Shown piece by piece: positions 4,693 through 5,525 of a stretch of DNA of 5,525 nt. The DNA is from an uncultured Acidimicrobiaceae bacterium (GTDB taxonomy: Bacteria > Actinomycetota > Acidimicrobiia > Acidimicrobiales > Microtrichaceae). The DNA lies in contig CALMLJ010000035.1 of NCBI GenBank assembly GCA_937868025.1, forward strand, positions 1-5,525, given 5' to 3'. Made by a program: the position numbers and the translations under genes. Numbering within the stretch: the stretch's first letter is position 1; every line of letters starts with the position of its first letter. Under the pieces are notes generated by a model that had not been told where the DNA came from, did no database searches, and saw only the letters and a list, made by a program, of their open reading frames with translations.

Positions 4693-5525
4693 CACTCGCG
4701 CCGCGTTCGCGGGTGCTCGTCGCGATGTCCGGTGGCGTCGACAGCTCCGTTGCCGCCGCCCTCCTCGCGTCCCAGGGGCACGATGTCGTCGGCGTCACGA
4801 TGAAGCTGTGGGGCGGCGAGAGCGACTCGGGCTGTTGCTCGGTCTCCGACGTCGACGATGCCCGTCGCGTCGCCCAGCAGCTGGGTATCGACCACCACGT
4901 GTTCAACTTCGGTGACGACTTCGAGGAGTTCGTCGTCGAGCCCTACGTCGCCGACCACGTCGCCGGATTGACCCCGAACCCGTGTATCGAGTGCAACCGT
5001 CACCTCAAGTTCGACAAGCTGCTGCGCCGGGCCGACGCGTTGGGGTTCGACCTCGTCGCGACCGGCCATCACGCCCGCCGTGTCGAACGCGACGGCGGGT
5101 ACCGGATCGCCCGTGGAGCGGACCGTGCCAAGGACCAGAGCTACGTGCTGTACCCCGTGGCCGGCCCGGCGTTGGCGCGCACGCTGTTCCCGCTCGGCGA
5201 CATGACCAAGGACGAGGTCCGCTCGCTGGCGCTCGAGCTGGGGCTCCGCACCGCCACCAAGCCCGACAGCCAGGACGTGTGCTTCATCACCCGGGCGCAG
5301 GGCGGGCGCAGCTCGTTCCTCGGCGACCGCATCCCGCTGCGCTCGGGTCGTGTCGTCGGTACCGACGGTGCCGAGCTGGGCACCGTCGATGCCGTGGAGC
5401 TGGTGACGATCGGGCAACGCCGCGGCATCGACGTCGGCGGGCCCGGTGGCCGCCGGTACGTGGTCGACGTCGACGGCCCGGCCGCCACCGTGGTGGTCGG
5501 AACCGCCGAGGAGCTGTTGGCGCCG
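4689..5525 (+). CDS. mnmA: tRNA-specific 2-thiouridylase MnmA (3' end outside window)
   Basis: MnmA adenylates U34 of the Lys, Glu and Gln tRNAs and replaces the C2 oxygen with sulfur received from a desulfurase. The window holds 279 residues of an expected 350-370. The ATP-pyrophosphatase loop SGGVDSSVAA is at 14-23. GCCSVSDVDDARRVA is at 48-62, and NPCIECN at 97-103 contains the nucleophile-position Cys102 and an extra Cys99. ATGHHARR is at 124-131 and KDQSYVLYPV, a tRNA/ATP-contact segment, at 148-157. SQDVCFI contains the second catalytic Cys198, and TIGQRRGI is at 240-247. All key residues are present. The last part seen is the start of the C-terminal beta domains. ATG 4689 overlaps the desulfurase stop, with a GGAG at 4676-4679 nine bases upstream, so the genes are translationally coupled. 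The frame stays open to the window end. Identification is very secure. Confidence 0.97.
   Translation, partial: MTLAPRSRVLVAMSGGVDSSVAAALLASQGHDVVGVTMKLWGGESDSGCCSVSDVDDARRVAQQLGIDHHVFNFGDDFEEFVVEPYVADHVAGLTPNPCIECNRHLKFDKLLRRADALGFDLVATGHHARRVERDGGYRIARGADRAKDQSYVLYPVAGPALARTLFPLGDMTKDEVRSLALELGLRTATKPDSQDVCFITRAQGGRSSFLGDRIPLRSGRVVGTDGAELGTVDAVELVTIGQRRGIDVGGPGGRRYVVDVDGPAATVVVGTAEELLAP

Noticed and set aside
4530..5417. Minus-strand open frame of 295 codons opposite mnmA
   Set aside because: It is a shadow of mnmA, whose motifs on the + strand are unmistakable.

Overview
The window is a gene-dense stretch of a GC-rich bacterial chromosome (roughly 70% GC by eye, strong G/C bias at third codon positions). 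Everything points to an actinobacterium: gene content and order match a cluster I recall from Mycobacterium tuberculosis (moxR2-Rv3693-Rv3694c-Rv3695), several starts look leaderless with a TANNNT box directly upstream, and a cysteine desulfurase gene overlaps mnmA, as in Rv3025c-Rv3024c. I lean towards a deep-branching group such as Acidimicrobiia, but the window alone does not prove this.

Layout. Bases 1-335 hold the C-terminal end of a MoxR-type AAA+ ATPase on the + strand, followed after 24 bp by a DUF58 membrane protein with a vWA-like domain (360-1676). Four bases further on, the convergent minus-strand gene ends: a SpoIIM/DUF95-type multi-pass membrane protein (1681-2724). A very short divergent intergenic region with putative back-to-back promoters separates it from an RDD-family membrane protein on the + strand (about 2769-3530). 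A second unit then begins from its own putative leaderless promoter: a group I cysteine desulfurase (3544-4692) whose stop overlaps the start of mnmA (4689 to the window end, 3' truncated). No stretch over 300 bp lacks a gene, and I see no RNA genes, mobile elements or CRISPR.

Function. The first four genes form a conserved but poorly understood envelope-associated module: an AAA+ chaperone-like ATPase, its usual DUF58 partner, and two membrane proteins. The last two genes form a sulfur-relay pair. The desulfurase takes sulfur from cysteine as a persulfide, and MnmA uses it to 2-thiolate U34 of the Lys, Glu and Gln tRNAs. The two units look functionally unrelated and are simply adjacent.

I found no clearly new system. 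The points most worth a second look are the three leaderless-type promoters, the uncharacterised MoxR/DUF58/SpoIIM/RDD module, the conserved-looking soluble tail of the RDD protein, and the three-cysteine active site of MnmA.
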